A DNA stretch of 64,000 nucleotides from Mycolicibacterium gadium (lineage in GTDB: Bacteria; Actinomycetota; Actinomycetes; Mycobacteriales; Mycobacteriaceae), in contig NZ_AP022608.1 of the NCBI RefSeq assembly GCF_010728925.1, positions 1,736,001 to 1,800,000 on the forward strand. The letters run 5' to 3'. The notes beneath the pieces were generated by a model. The model saw only the letters and a program-made list of their open reading frames with translations. It did not search any database and was not told the DNA's origin. A program made the translations under genes and the position numbers. Of the stretch, positions 7,951 through 16,146 are shown piece after piece (the stretch's first letter is position 1; each line of letters begins with the position of its first letter).

Positions 7951-9294
7951 ATGGCCGATGCCGACGCCGTGAGGCGGAGTTCGAGAAGCAGCCGGCCTGC
8001 GGGCAAGAAGGGTCAGCGCGCCGCGAAACTCAGCGCCGTCACCGATGAAACGGCAGTCGATGCGACGCGGCGCACGGAAATCCTCAAGACGGCGAACTCC
8101 GTCATCGCCGCGTCGGGGCTGCGTACCTCGTTGCAGCAGATCGCCGATGCGGCGGGCATCCTCGCGGGCAGCCTCTACCACCACTTCGACTCCAAGGAAG
8201 CGATACTGGTCGAGCTGATCAGGCGCTATCACGCAGACCTGGACCGCGTCGGCGAGTTAGCGCTGAAGCGCCTCGACGAACCGGATCCACGTCCGGTGGC
8301 CGAGCAGATCACCGAGCTCGGCTGTGAGATCGCCCGCTGCGCGGTAGAGCACCGGGCCGCGCTGCAAATGTCGTTCTACGAAGGCCCGAGCTCAGACCCC
8401 GAGCTGATGGAACTCACGCAGCGCCCCCCTTCGACCATCCAAGCCGCGATGTTGCAGACACTTCGAGCCGGCCGCTGGGGCGGATACATCCGATCCGACC
8501 TGGATCTCCCCACCCTGGCCGACCGCGTGTGTCAGAGCATGCTGCACGTCGGTCTCGACGTGATCAGGCACAAGGCGTCGACCGACGAACTGGCCACGCT
8601 GAAAAGCCATATCGCGCTTGAAGGTCTCGCAGTCGACCTTCCCGCAGATGCGGATCTGGACAAGTCGAAAGCATTCGCCGCCGCTGAAGACGTGATCCAG
8701 AGTTGGGTCGACACCGAGGACGACAGCGACCTCAAGGCGGCTCACGTCCGGGCAGTGGCGCGCGCCGAATTCGGCCGCCGCGGGTACGAGATGACGACCA
8801 TCCGCGACATCGCGTCCGCCGCCGGGCTGGGCACCGGCACGGTCTACCGCGTCATCGGCTCGAAAGACGAGCTGTTGATGTCGATCATGCTGGAGTTCGG
8901 GCACAAGGTCGGCGGCGCGTGGACGGACATCGTGCACACAGAGGCCACGACGATCGAAAAGCTTGACGCCTTGAGTTGGCTGAACATCAACGCACTCGAC
9001 CAGTTCCCGGACGAGTTCCGAATCCAACTGGCCTGGCTGCGTCATACCCCGCCGGATACATCCAATCCCGCGTGGTCGTTCACGACTCGGATTCGCCAGA
9101 TGAAAGCCCTGCTCTCCGAGGGCATCCGCGCCGGCGAGATACGCAAAGAGAGTCCCGCTGCCGATCTGCTGGCCCGATGCATCATCGGTGAGCAGTGGAT
9201 TCCTGAGAACATTCTCCAGCAGATCGGCACGCGAAACGCGTTGATCTTGGCCCGAGACACCACTTTGCGGGGCATCAGCGTCCGCGAGGCATGA
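7951..9294 (+). CDS. Tandem (double) TetR-family transcriptional regulator
   Basis: A 447-residue chain holds two complete TetR units. The first HTH is at about residues 40-90 (LQQIADAAGILAGSLYHHFD, then SKEAILVELI). The second is at about residues 258-310 (TIRDIASAAGLGTGTVYRVI, then SKDELLMSIML). Each is followed by a helical ligand-binding-type region. Such a protein could act as a single-chain pseudo-dimer with two different DNA-reading heads. A basic leader (RRSSRSSRPAGKKGQR) precedes the first HTH. AGGAAGG lies about 20 bases before the ATG, rather far. It is the only regulator seen in the 1-15 kb cluster and is the prime candidate for the shared 14-bp sites. The effector is unknown. Confidence 0.9.
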   Translation: MADADAVRRSSRSSRPAGKKGQRAAKLSAVTDETAVDATRRTEILKTANSVIAASGLRTSLQQIADAAGILAGSLYHHFDSKEAILVELIRRYHADLDRVGELALKRLDEPDPRPVAEQITELGCEIARCAVEHRAALQMSFYEGPSSDPELMELTQRPPSTIQAAMLQTLRAGRWGGYIRSDLDLPTLADRVCQSMLHVGLDVIRHKASTDELATLKSHIALEGLAVDLPADADLDKSKAFAAAEDVIQSWVDTEDDSDLKAAHVRAVARAEFGRRGYEMTTIRDIASAAGLGTGTVYRVIGSKDELLMSIMLEFGHKVGGAWTDIVHTEATTIEKLDALSWLNINALDQFPDEFRIQLAWLRHTPPDTSNPAWSFTTRIRQMKALLSEGIRAGEIRKESPAADLLARCIIGEQWIPENILQQIGTRNALILARDTTLRGISVREA

Positions 9295-9297
9295 GGT

Positions 9298-10185
9298 CTA
9301 GGGCCGGGTCCGGTCTTCCCTCAGGGCGCCGAAGCGTGGGATGCCCATCATCACCCGAATCATGTGATGCATCGCCACCGTGGGCATAATCTTGTTGCCC
9401 ATCATCAACATTCGAGCATCGGGACCGACCGGCCGATGGACGAAGGGTGCGCGGCTGTCGAGCGCCTTGGCCAGACCCGCGGCGAACTTCTCGGGAGCGC
9501 GGGCCGCCACCTTCATCGCAAAGCGGCCTCGTTTGTCCATCGTCTTGTGGTGCGGTGCGTAGGGGCCGGCGAGGTCACGGGAGTCGGTGGTGCCCTCATC
9601 GGTGATGATCGCGGTGTCGTAGGTGCCCGCCACCAGGATCGTCACGCCGATGCCGAAGGGCGACACCTCGCCGGCCATGGACTCACCCCATCGCTCCAGC
9701 GCTCCCTTGACCGCCGAATAGGGTGCGGTGGCAGGCATGCCCCGGACCCCGCTTTCACTCGATACCAGCACAATCCGGCCGCGACCCGCTGCCCGCATCG
9801 ACGGCAGCAACGCCCGCGTCAGCGCTACCGGTCCGAAAATGTTGGTGGCGAACATCCTCTGCCACAGGTCGATTGGCGTCTCCTCGACCATGCCCGCGGC
9901 CGATATCCCGGCGTTGTGGACCAGCCCGTACGGCGCCCCGACGGCGGCCAGAATCGCGGCAGCGGCGTCCTCGACCGACGCCGGGTCCATCAGGTCCAGG
10001 CGGACACCGATGAGGCGGTCGTCGTCGTGCGCAGCGCCGGTCGCGCGTCGAAGGTTGCCCAGACCCTCGTCCACCGATCGCATGGCGGCCACCACCGTCC
10101 AGCCGTGGCGATAGAGGTGCGACGCAGACGCCAAACCGAGCCCGCGTGATGCGCCGGTGATGACAACGCTTCGCGGTTCAGCCAT
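9298..10185 (-). CDS. Short-chain dehydrogenase/reductase, paralogue of the 106-1116 gene
   Basis: A 295-residue SDR with TGASRGLG at the N-terminus, HNAG, VSSESG for the catalytic Ser strand and YSAVK for the Tyr-Lys pair. It is clearly similar to the SDR at 106-1116 over most of its length, including the unusual C-terminal tail (GPDARMLMMGNKIMP here, GPDASMLLVSNRILP there). It starts 3 bases after the stop of the second substrate-binding-like gene and ends 3 bases from the convergent TetR stop. It is third in the operon P450, binding protein, SDR. It probably oxidises the hydroxylated product of the P450; that is inference. Confidence 0.87.
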   Translation of the reverse strand: MAEPRSVVITGASRGLGLASASHLYRHGWTVVAAMRSVDEGLGNLRRATGAAHDDDRLIGVRLDLMDPASVEDAAAAILAAVGAPYGLVHNAGISAAGMVEETPIDLWQRMFATNIFGPVALTRALLPSMRAAGRGRIVLVSSESGVRGMPATAPYSAVKGALERWGESMAGEVSPFGIGVTILVAGTYDTAIITDEGTTDSRDLAGPYAPHHKTMDKRGRFAMKVAARAPEKFAAGLAKALDSRAPFVHRPVGPDARMLMMGNKIMPTVAMHHMIRVMMGIPRFGALREDRTRP

Positions 10186-10188
10186 CGG

Positions 10189-11301
10189 TCACGCCTCGCC
10201 GAACCGGGCCACGAGACGGGAGTTGACACCGTCGGGTTCCAGCTCCCGAGCGACCAGGTAGCCGGAGCCCATCCAACCGCGACGGGTCCAGTTCCCGAAC
10301 GAAATCCTGGTACCTGGTGCGCCGGAGGCGGCCGGCACTGATTTGACCCGCTCGAGCGCCTCCTTGACGCCGCGCGGGCTCAGCGGGTGCGCGTCGGCGA
10401 CCGCGTGCAGAATCGCCACGGCGACATCGCGATTCACCACCGGCACGCACCATTCTGGGCGTCTACCGGTTCTGTCCCGGAATTCGTCGAGGAAGCGCTG
10501 ACCCACCTGGTTACCTTCGTCGTACTGGTCGAGACCGGTCCAGCCCATGAACGCATTCCACATCACCGGGTTGATCCACGCATTCTCGAACGCGGTTCCC
10601 GCGAAGCGCGGCGGATCCCAGTCCAGTTCTGCCAGTGCGGGATTGACGAACACGATTCCGAAGCCGAAGCCAGCGTGCACGATCGCCTGCGCCTTTGCGT
10701 CGTACAGCGTGCGCACGGCCTTGGTCACATCCTGGGCGGTCTGAGCGATCGTGACCTCGGCGACGATCCTGATGCCGCGCTGCTGACAGGCTTTTCGGAA
10801 GTTCGCGATGTAAGCCTCCCCCACCAGCGACTGCTCCATGAGCACCCCCACGTCGGTGTGACCGCCTTTGACCAGCAGATCGGTCCAGAAGATCGGCTCG
10901 TCGAAGTGGGATCCCATCGGAAGGGCGAAGAACCACTCTCCCAACGCCTCATCCGATCCCGTCACGCTGATCGCGGGAACCCGGAACTGCTCGTTCAACG
11001 CATCCTTGATCGCGACCGCGTTGTCACCGATATGCGGACCGAAGATCACGAGGCAGCCCTCGTCGACCAGCTCCCGATAGGCGTCGATGACCGCTTTCAC
11101 GCTGCCCTTGGGCAGCCCCTCGACCTCGCGATAGACGATCTCGACGGGCCGGTCGATGACGCCCTTGGCCATCGCGTCCTCGAAGACCATGTCGAAGGGG
11201 ATGGTGAGGTCGTCACGGTAGTGCTGCGGAAAGTCCTCCGACAACTTGAAGTCCATCAAGTAGCCGATCTTGATCGGCTCAGCTGAGCTCTCGTAAGACA
11301 T
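10189..11301 (-). CDS. ABC-transporter substrate-binding-like protein, paralogue 2 (no signal peptide)
   Basis: A 370-residue protein with the same periplasmic-binding-protein type I fold as the gene at 2276-3391, beginning MSYESSAEPIKIGYLMDF. Shared blocks include YREVEGLPKGSVKAVIDAY, VFGPHIGDN, VPAISVTGSDE and MWNAFMGWTGLDQYDEGN. It lacks a signal peptide, a lipobox and any permease or ATPase partner, so it should stay in the cytosol. The ATG at 11301 is chosen by alignment with paralogue 1; the frame continues upstream without support. It lies 28 bases downstream of the P450 stop. Ligand sensing or substrate delivery is inferred. Confidence 0.8.
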   Translation of the reverse strand: MSYESSAEPIKIGYLMDFKLSEDFPQHYRDDLTIPFDMVFEDAMAKGVIDRPVEIVYREVEGLPKGSVKAVIDAYRELVDEGCLVIFGPHIGDNAVAIKDALNEQFRVPAISVTGSDEALGEWFFALPMGSHFDEPIFWTDLLVKGGHTDVGVLMEQSLVGEAYIANFRKACQQRGIRIVAEVTIAQTAQDVTKAVRTLYDAKAQAIVHAGFGFGIVFVNPALAELDWDPPRFAGTAFENAWINPVMWNAFMGWTGLDQYDEGNQVGQRFLDEFRDRTGRRPEWCVPVVNRDVAVAILHAVADAHPLSPRGVKEALERVKSVPAASGAPGTRISFGNWTRRGWMGSGYLVARELEPDGVNSRLVARFGEA

Positions 11302-11329
11302 GACGCCCCTGTCGTTGATTCCGAATGAG

Positions 11330-12526
11330 CTAAGCCGTGATGATGGGCAGGCGACCCCACCCACGGACGCTTGTGGTGTGCGCCATCGCCGCATTGTCCA
11401 AGTCGACGTCCCACTCGGGCCACCGTTTCAGCATCTCTTCAAGTGCCACCCGCGCCTGCATTCGCGCCAACGACGAACCCAGGCAGAAGTGCAGGCCCTG
11501 GCCGAACGAGAGATGGGATCCTGTGCGGTGGATGTCGAAACTCTCGCCGTTCGGAAACTGTCGCTCGTCCCGGTTGGCTGAGCCGTTGAGCAGCAGCATG
11601 ATCGAGCCCTCGACGATTGTCTGACCGTGTACCTCGGTGTCCGTTGCGACGTAGCGTGCCTGTACCGGTGACGGCGCCTCGTAACGCAGCACTTCCTCGA
11701 TCGCGCGCGGGATGAGCGAGAAGTCCTCGACGAGCTCGCGCCGCTGGTCGGGATGTTGGGCCAGCAGTTGGCCGATGAAGCCGATCAGCCGGGTGGTTGT
11801 TTCGTTGCCCGCACCGGCGATCATGCTCGTATAGGTCAGTACCTCGATGCGCGTCAGCGGCCGGAGCTCGCCGTTCTCTTCGACCTCCGCGTTGAGCAGC
11901 TGCGTCATCAAGTCGTCGGAGGGGTGTTCGGCCCTCCACTCGATGTACTCGGCGAAGAGCTGATATGCATTCTCGAAGGCCTCGGCCGAGACTGACTGAA
12001 AGTTGCCGTCTTTCAGTCCGATTGACGCGTCGGTGTTGTCCCGGATCTGCTGCTGACCCTGTTCTGGAATGCCGAGCAGATAGCCGATGGTCCGCATGGG
12101 AATCAGCGCCCCGAAATCCGTGATCAAGTCGAACGTCGAGGCGCCAGCCAAGGCGTCGAGCGCGCGGACACAATACTGGCGAACCAGATCTTCGATGGCC
12201 TCCATCCGCCGCGGCGTGAACACCTTTGACAACACTCGCCGATGGATGTCGTGAATCGGCGGGTCCTCGAAAAGGATCACCCCGGGGGGCACCTCGACGC
12301 CGCTCATGATGATGTCGATCGTCGAACCCCTGCCTGACCGGTAGGTATCCCAATTGTGCAGTTCTCGCGCGACGTCCTCGTAGCGGCTGAGTGCGTAGAA
12401 GTTGTACTTCTCGTTGCGATAGAGCGGTGCCTCATCCCTCAGTCGTCTCCAGATCGGATACGGATTGTCATCGATGTCGAAATCGAACGGGTCGTAGTAC
12501 AGATCGGTGGTGTTCACTTCGGTCAT
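11330..12526 (-). CDS. Cytochrome P450 monooxygenase
   Basis: A 398-residue soluble bacterial P450. The I-helix has AGAGNETTTR (oxygen-activating Thr region), the K-helix has EEVLR (ExxR), and the heme loop has FGQGLHFCLGSSLAR with the Cys thiolate ligand. It needs electrons from a ferredoxin and reductase; no ferredoxin gene is in the cluster. The ATG at 12526 follows AAGAGGAG. It heads a three-gene leftward operon with a binding-protein-like gene and an SDR, and a weak copy of the cluster operator lies 20 bases upstream. The substrate cannot be read from sequence; hydroxylation of a hydrophobic compound is the general expectation. Confidence 0.93.
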   Translation of the reverse strand: MTEVNTTDLYYDPFDFDIDDNPYPIWRRLRDEAPLYRNEKYNFYALSRYEDVARELHNWDTYRSGRGSTIDIIMSGVEVPPGVILFEDPPIHDIHRRVLSKVFTPRRMEAIEDLVRQYCVRALDALAGASTFDLITDFGALIPMRTIGYLLGIPEQGQQQIRDNTDASIGLKDGNFQSVSAEAFENAYQLFAEYIEWRAEHPSDDLMTQLLNAEVEENGELRPLTRIEVLTYTSMIAGAGNETTTRLIGFIGQLLAQHPDQRRELVEDFSLIPRAIEEVLRYEAPSPVQARYVATDTEVHGQTIVEGSIMLLLNGSANRDERQFPNGESFDIHRTGSHLSFGQGLHFCLGSSLARMQARVALEEMLKRWPEWDVDLDNAAMAHTTSVRGWGRLPIITA

Positions 12527-12545
12527 GGGCTGCTCCTCTTGTTGA

Positions 12546-12559
12546 TCATCAGATCTGTT
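12546..12559. promoter_or_regulatory. Cluster operator site S5 (weak copy)
   Basis: TCATCAGATCTGTT matches the 14-bp cluster consensus at 11 positions and contains the palindrome AGATCT. It lies 20-33 bases upstream of the P450 start codon, in the short gap after the DapB-like gene. Confidence 0.3.
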
Positions 12560-12569
12560 TTCCCCCAAA

Positions 12570-13637
12570 TCAGTCGAATGCGCTATGTGGCAATGTGTTC
12601 GGCAGATCCAGCGAGCTCAGTAGGCCTGCGGGTGCGCGGACAACATAGGGAATCGCATTGACCACCCGCATCGCCGTGGCGGCCATCGCCGCGCGGCCCG
12701 CGCCGTGACCCTCAGCGGCGCCGACGTTCATCGCGCAGTGAATGTCGGGATCGCCCTCGATGTCGACGCGATACGTCGCGTCGAACTCCGAGGCGAGCCA
12801 ATCGGGTGCCACGTCGCGCGCCATCCGGATGATGTGTTCGACGACGATCGCTTCCCGGCCGTTGACCACGCCGGCCGCCCTCGTGCTCACCGCGCCGCAC
12901 GTGCCCGCCTTGATGGTGCCGAACGCCACCTCGATGTCTCTGTCGGTCAGACGGCGGTCGAGCGTCCCGCGCACCTCCTCGACTTCGACGCCCAGGCCGG
13001 CAGCTATCAGATATATCGGTGCTCGCCAGGCCATTTCGATGAAGCCAGGTGTCTTCAGAAGGGGTTCGAAGTCCAGCGGATGGCCGAAACCCATGCCATT
13101 CATCATCACGTCGGCCACCGGGTAGTGGTCGTTGAGTGCGACCTCGGTCACCTTGAGACAGCGGATCTTCTTCGATTGCGTGGCCAGCATCAGGGCCAGC
13201 TGATCTGAGCCGAATCCGGGAAAGATGCCAGATGCGTAGAACGACGCATTTCCCGCCTTGGCCGCGGTTTCCATCTGCTCGCGCCACTCCGGCGAGTAAT
13301 AGGCGGGTGGATACACCAGGCTGGTTGACGACGTCGAGACGACGTTGATTCCCGAGTCGAGCAGCTTGACGTAGTCGGGCACCGCACCCGCGTCGCGGTC
13401 CGGTCCGCTGGCGGCATACACCACGCAGTCGGGTCGCAGCGCGATGAGCGCGTCGGCGTCGTTGGTCGCAGCGATACCGATCGGGTCGATGCCGGCGAGC
13501 ACTCCGGCGTCCTGGCCGACCTTATCGGGCGAATGCACCCACACGCCGACGAGATCGAGATCCGGTCTGCCCTGAATCGCGTCTATCGCAATTGATCCGA
13601 CGCCTCCAGTCGACCAGACCACGGTTTTCAGTGTCAT
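12570..13637 (-). CDS. DapB-like NAD(P)-binding reductase, paralogue A
   Basis: A 355-residue protein with an N-terminal Rossmann motif VVWSTGGVGSIAIDAI and a GVWVHSP second strand. Database relatives are described as dihydrodipicolinate reductase N-terminal-domain or 2,4-diaminopentanoate dehydrogenase-like proteins. The C-terminal half has the family's ASGIFPGFGSDQLALML and MNGMGFG segments. True lysine-pathway DapB is about 245 residues and lies elsewhere, so this is not dapB. An AAAGGGAC ribosome site precedes the ATG. It ends 43 bases before the P450 start and may be co-transcribed with it. It is divergent from paralogue B at 13928. The substrate is unknown. Confidence 0.78.
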   Translation of the reverse strand: MTLKTVVWSTGGVGSIAIDAIQGRPDLDLVGVWVHSPDKVGQDAGVLAGIDPIGIAATNDADALIALRPDCVVYAASGPDRDAGAVPDYVKLLDSGINVVSTSSTSLVYPPAYYSPEWREQMETAAKAGNASFYASGIFPGFGSDQLALMLATQSKKIRCLKVTEVALNDHYPVADVMMNGMGFGHPLDFEPLLKTPGFIEMAWRAPIYLIAAGLGVEVEEVRGTLDRRLTDRDIEVAFGTIKAGTCGAVSTRAAGVVNGREAIVVEHIIRMARDVAPDWLASEFDATYRVDIEGDPDIHCAMNVGAAEGHGAGRAAMAATAMRVVNAIPYVVRAPAGLLSSLDLPNTLPHSAFD

Positions 13638-13846
13638 GGTTGTCCCTTTCGATCACGCACGTTCGGACGCCATGACGGCGCGTTGCAGGTCGGGCCATGA
13701 TGTACCCGGCGGCCTCGCAATCGCGGCCGTCGGGATTCGCGGAGCCGGATGATGACCGGCACCAGAGGCGGGCGCGCGCATGTCGAACCGAAGGGTGAAC
13801 ATTCAGCGCCGGATCGGGGACGGGGTGGCCACGCCGACCGACTATA

Positions 13847-13860
13847 ACCTAAGATTTGTT
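13847..13860. promoter_or_regulatory. Cluster operator site S4 in a divergent promoter
   Basis: ACCTAAGATTTGTT differs from S1 at one position only. It lies in the 290-base intergenic region between the two divergent DapB-like genes, 68 bases upstream of the rightward start. Confidence 0.5.
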
Positions 13861-13872
13861 CTGTTCCGCTGT

Positions 13873-13888
13873 AATAGTGGTTACTATT
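13873..13888. promoter_or_regulatory. Perfect palindrome AATAGT-N4-ACTATT
   Basis: AATAGTGGTTACTATT is a perfect 6-bp inverted repeat with a 4-base spacer, 40 bases upstream of the rightward DapB-like start and 12 bases after site S4. Its A+T richness stands out and it includes a possible -10 (TATTCT). It may be a second operator. The rest of the 13638-13927 gap shows no open frame worth calling. Confidence 0.35.
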
Positions 13889-13927
13889 CTAAAACGGGTC
13901 CGGGCGATCTCCACGAGGAGGAAAAGA

Positions 13928-15034
13928 ATGACAGCAGGCAAGCACCGCGTCGTCGTCTGGTCGACGGGTGGCATTGGATCGATCGCGATCCGCGCCATCA
14001 ACGAACGTCCGAACCTCGATCTCGTCGGGGTGTGGGTCCACTCCCCTGAAAAGGACGGAATGGATGCGGGCGAGCTCGCCAACGGCGAACCGATCGGGCT
14101 GGCGGTCACCACCGACGCGGACGCGCTCATCGCGCTCAAGCCCGACTGCGTCATCTACGCCGCGAGTGGGCCCGAACGCGATGCGCTGGCGATCCCCGAC
14201 TACGTGAAACTGCTCAGCGCCGGAATCAACGTCGTGACGACGAGCACCACGAGGCTGGTCAACCCACATGCCTACGAGCCGGCCGAGTGGCGTGATCAGC
14301 TCGCCAGCGCCGCGAAGGCGGGCCAGGTGTCGCTGTATGCATCGGGCATCGAACCCGGCTTCGCCGCCGACTACCTCTCGCTGGTACTGAGTACGCAGTC
14401 GTCCCAGATCGAGAAGATCCATGCCTACGAGATCGGTCTCTACGACGACTACGGTGTACCCGACATCATGAGTGACGCAATGGGATTCGGCCGTCCACTC
14501 GACTACGAGCCGTGGATCGCCATTCCAGGCGCCATCGAAGGCGAATGGCAAGGGCAGATTCGGATGGTCGCCGATGCACTTGGCGTGGAGGTCCAGGAGA
14601 TGCGTTCGACATTCGACCGCGCGGTGACGGAACGGACGCTCGAAGTCGCGATGGGCACGGTCGAGGCGGGCACGTGCGGCGCATTGCGGATGCAGGCCAT
14701 CGGTGTCGTCGATGGACGCGAGGCCATCGTCATCGAACACGTCACCCGGCTGGCTCCTGACGTCGCGCCGGACTGGCCGACACTGCCGAACGCCCTCGGC
14801 TATCGCGTGGTCATCACCGGCACGCCGGACATCGACTGCACATTCGACGTGACACTTCGCGATCGCAAGAAAGCCGGGATCGAAAGCATGACGTCCGGAG
14901 CGGGTGCGATGGTGGCCACGGCGATGCGCGTGGTCAACGCCGTGCCGTACGTGGTCGATGCACCGCCGGGCCTGATGAGCTCCGTCGACCTCCCTCTCAC
15001 CATTCCCAAGGGAGCGTTCAGGACCCAGGGCTGA
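13928..15034 (+). CDS. DapB-like NAD(P)-binding reductase, paralogue B
   Basis: A 368-residue protein homologous along its whole length to the gene at 12570-13637: VVVWSTGGIGSIAIRAI, GVWVHSPEKDG, YASGIEPGFAADYLSL and VVNAVPYVVDAPPGLMSS. GAGGAGG five bases before the ATG at 13928 fixes the start; the frame open upstream of it is not coding. It is transcribed away from paralogue A under the S4 operator and the second palindrome. It ends 6 bases before the convergent DUF2469 gene, which marks the right border of the accessory cluster. NAD(P)H-dependent reduction of a keto, imine or aldehyde group is likely; the substrate is unknown. Confidence 0.78.
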   Translation: MTAGKHRVVVWSTGGIGSIAIRAINERPNLDLVGVWVHSPEKDGMDAGELANGEPIGLAVTTDADALIALKPDCVIYAASGPERDALAIPDYVKLLSAGINVVTTSTTRLVNPHAYEPAEWRDQLASAAKAGQVSLYASGIEPGFAADYLSLVLSTQSSQIEKIHAYEIGLYDDYGVPDIMSDAMGFGRPLDYEPWIAIPGAIEGEWQGQIRMVADALGVEVQEMRSTFDRAVTERTLEVAMGTVEAGTCGALRMQAIGVVDGREAIVIEHVTRLAPDVAPDWPTLPNALGYRVVITGTPDIDCTFDVTLRDRKKAGIESMTSGAGAMVATAMRVVNAVPYVVDAPPGLMSSVDLPLTIPKGAFRTQG

Positions 15035-15040
15035 CGGCGC

Positions 15041-15346
15041 TCACTCAGGCAACCGCAGCTCGGGCTTTTCCACCTCTTCGATGTTGACGTCCTTGAAGGT
15101 GATGACCCGAACCTGTTTGACGAAGCGCGCCGGACGGTACATGTCCCACACCCAGGCGTCGCCGAGACGGAGCTCGAAATACACCTCGCCCTCCGTGTTG
15201 CGGGGCACCAGCTCGACGCTGTTGGCCAGGTAGAAGCGCCGCTCGGTCTCCACGACGTAGCTGAACTGCCCGACGATGTCCTTGTATTCGCGGTAGAGCG
15301 AGAGCTCCATCTCGGTTTCGTACTTTTCGAGATCCTCGGCACTCAT
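15041..15346 (-). CDS. DUF2469 family protein (Rv2901c homologue)
   Basis: A small 101-residue acidic protein that begins MSAEDLEKYETEMELSLYRE and contains the WVWDMYRPARFVK block highly conserved in actinobacterial DUF2469 proteins. Function is unknown. It is the distal gene of the rplS-lepB-rnhB-DUF2469 run found in the same order in M. tuberculosis. A short 47-base gap follows rnhB. It is the first gene, reading rightward, of the conserved chromosomal backbone. Confidence 0.88.
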   Translation of the reverse strand: MSAEDLEKYETEMELSLYREYKDIVGQFSYVVETERRFYLANSVELVPRNTEGEVYFELRLGDAWVWDMYRPARFVKQVRVITFKDVNIEEVEKPELRLPE

Positions 15347-15393
15347 CTGCTCAGTTCCTTCATAGACGCGTTCATCGCGACTCCAATCCTCCC

Positions 15394-16137
15394 CTACCCG
15401 AATCGGCTCTGCTGTTCGGGTTCGGCGTCGAATTCTGTGTCGAGCCCGATGTCGGGTACCAACACCGGGCCCATCTCACTCTGGACCGTCACCAGCCGTC
15501 GCACGTTGATGAACGAATACCGATGCTCGCTGCACGGGCCCAGCTCGGCAAGCGCTGCGCTGTGCGCCGGCGTGCTGTAACCCTTGTGCTCGGCGAAGCC
15601 ATAGCCCGGATGCTCGGCCTCCATCTTGACCATCAGCCTGTCACGACTCACCTTCGCCAGCACACTGGCCGCCGCGATACACGCCGCGGCCGCGTCACCG
15701 CCGACCACTGGCAGCGACGGGACCGACAGACCCGGCACCCGGAAGCCGTCGGACAGCACGTACCCCGGGCGCACCGACAGGCCCGCCACGGCACGTCGCA
15801 TGCCCTCGATGTTCGCCACATGGACCCCGCGACGATCGACCTCGGCCGTCGGGATGAAGACCACGTGGTAGGCCAACGCGTACCTGCGGATCAGCGGAAA
15901 CAGCCGCTCACGCTCCCTGGCATTGAGCTTCTTCGAGTCGTCGAGCGCCGCCAGGCTCTCGAGCCGGTTCGGCCCGAGCACACATGCCGCCACCACGAGC
16001 GGGCCCGCGCAGGCCCCGCGGCCCACCTCGTCGACACCCGCCACCGGTCCCAGCCCGGTCCGGTACAGCGCGGACTCCAACGTACGCAGGCCAGCGGATT
16101 TCCGGATCACCGTCCGTGGAGGCCATGTCGCCGGCAA
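15394..16137 (-). CDS. rnhB: Ribonuclease HII
   Basis: A 247-residue enzyme that cleaves the RNA strand of RNA-DNA hybrids and removes single ribonucleotides from DNA. The catalytic Asp-Glu pair is in [13 protein letters not shown] near residue 36. Further family blocks are [13 protein letters not shown] and [14 protein letters not shown], which supplies a metal-binding Asp. It starts 9 bases after the lepB stop, in the order rplS, lepB, rnhB seen across mycobacteria (Rv2902c equivalent). An extra N-terminal tail of about 20 residues precedes the domain. Confidence 0.95.
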   Translation of the reverse strand: MPATWPPRTVIRKSAGLRTLESALYRTGLGPVAGVDEVGRGACAGPLVVAACVLGPNRLESLAALDDSKKLNARERERLFPLIRRYALAYHVVFIPTAEVDRRGVHVANIEGMRRAVAGLSVRPGYVLSDGFRVPGLSVPSLPVVGGDAAAACIAAASVLAKVSRDRLMVKMEAEHPGYGFAEHKGYSTPAHSAALAELGPCSEHRYSFINVRRLVTVQSEMGPVLVPDIGLDTEFDAEPEQQSRFG

Positions 16138-16146
16138 CTGAAACTC

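Noticed and set aside
12570..15034. Interpreting the DapB-like pair as lysine-pathway dapB
   Set aside because: Both proteins are over 100 residues longer than DapB and the context is not lysine biosynthesis.
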